From contig JAFSYI010000022.1 of NCBI GenBank assembly GCA_017450065.1, forward strand, positions 48,948 to 112,947: DNA of 64,000 nt, written 5' to 3'. Under the pieces are notes generated by a model. The model searched no databases. It was not told the origin of the DNA and saw only the letters and a list, made by a program, of their open reading frames with translations. Shown piece after piece: positions 63,782 through 64,000 of the stretch (positions are counted from its first letter, which is position 1; every line of letters starts with the position of its first letter). The stretch comes from Lachnospiraceae bacterium (GTDB lineage Bacteria; Bacillota; Clostridia; Lachnospirales; Lachnospiraceae). Both the position numbers and the translations under genes were made by a program.

Positions 63782-64000
63782 TTACATGTTCCTGGTTTTC
63801 TCGTATGCCCAATCCATATATAGCGGTACCATCCTAAACAGGAAGCTGTTCTCCATCAATTCCACGATCAGCTCCTGAATCGTAAAGGGCTGATATCCGT
63901 AGCCGCTGATCTCCTCTACATAATGATCAAGCTTATCCTTCTTTATGGCTCTGAAAAACTTCTTTGTATCCTTATTGGCGACACATAAGCGCTTAAGATA
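63782..64000 (-). CDS. C-terminal 72 residues of an unidentified protein (cut by window edge)
   Basis: The frame is open from the window edge to the TAA at 63784-63782. It reads through KDTKKFFRAIKKDKLDHYVEE, ISGYGYQPFTIQELIVELM and ENSFLFRMVPLYMDWAYEKT. It is soluble, basic and helical; I do not recognise a family. GC content is nearer to that of the main chromosome part than the neighbouring RNase III region. The strong terminator downstream supports a real gene end. Confidence 0.6.
   Translation of the reverse strand, partial: YLKRLCVANKDTKKFFRAIKKDKLDHYVEEISGYGYQPFTIQELIVELMENSFLFRMVPLYMDWAYEKTRNM

Noticed and set aside
1-64000. CRISPR arrays, tRNA or rRNA genes, prophage
   Set aside because: No regularly spaced direct repeats, no cloverleaf-like sequence and no phage structural or integrase genes were seen on either strand.

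Overview
The window looks like part of the chromosome of an anaerobic Gram-positive Firmicute of the Lachnospiraceae type (Butyrivibrio, Roseburia or Coprococcus relatives). The basis is AddAB recombination nucleases instead of RecBCD, a type III glutamine synthetase, an HflK/HflC pair without FtsH next to it, purine-rich AGGAGG-like ribosome sites, and many glycan-export and membrane genes. The species cannot be named from sequence alone. Almost all genes run on the minus strand. No tRNA, rRNA or CRISPR array was seen.

Layout. 1-3400: end of an FAD-oxidoreductase gene, then a plus-strand MBOAT/SGNH acylation pair. 3440-12640: membrane and surface-glycan genes (DUF2142-like, acyltransferase 3, GT2, a QGMP-repeat membrane protein, a large multi-pass protein, an ECF-type S component) with dgt among them. 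12700-22300: addB-addA and glnN. 22340-30880: a probable operon, read from the methyltransferase downwards, with a membrane-anchored GT2, an aldolase fused to an unknown domain, a ThDP enzyme, a HAD phosphatase and a second MBOAT/SGNH pair. This fits making and attaching a small carbon unit on a surface polymer. 30900-38130: housekeeping genes (multidrug-export-like protein, hisC, hslO, aminotransferase, hflC, hflK, one unknown). 38170-51250: PMT-like membrane protein, HAD protein, AlaX, SGNH protein with a Pro/Glu tail, alpha-1,2-fucosyltransferase, GT2, PglK-like ABC flippase, PilZ protein and YfhO protein. 51460-55500: metallophosphoesterase lipoprotein, hybrid histidine kinase, a GGDEF remnant, and a lipoprotein with a nucleoside deoxyribosyltransferase domain.

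55520-59610 holds the most unusual coding unit: two overlapping genes, one an adenylation domain fused to an aminoglycoside-phosphotransferase-like kinase, the other a MATE exporter fused to a GHKL/RsbW-type ATPase. 59918-64000 is an accessory tail: a CPBP protease, a broken AlbA_2/AAA-4-type gene, a low-GC RNase III paralogue with a small acidic partner protein, and the end of an unidentified gene.

Across the window a short element recurs just upstream of several genes. The full copy (37351-37494) is MITE-like, with perfect 17-bp terminal inverted repeats. Two copies carry a sigma-A-like promoter firing into the neighbouring gene, which suggests mobile promoter cassettes.
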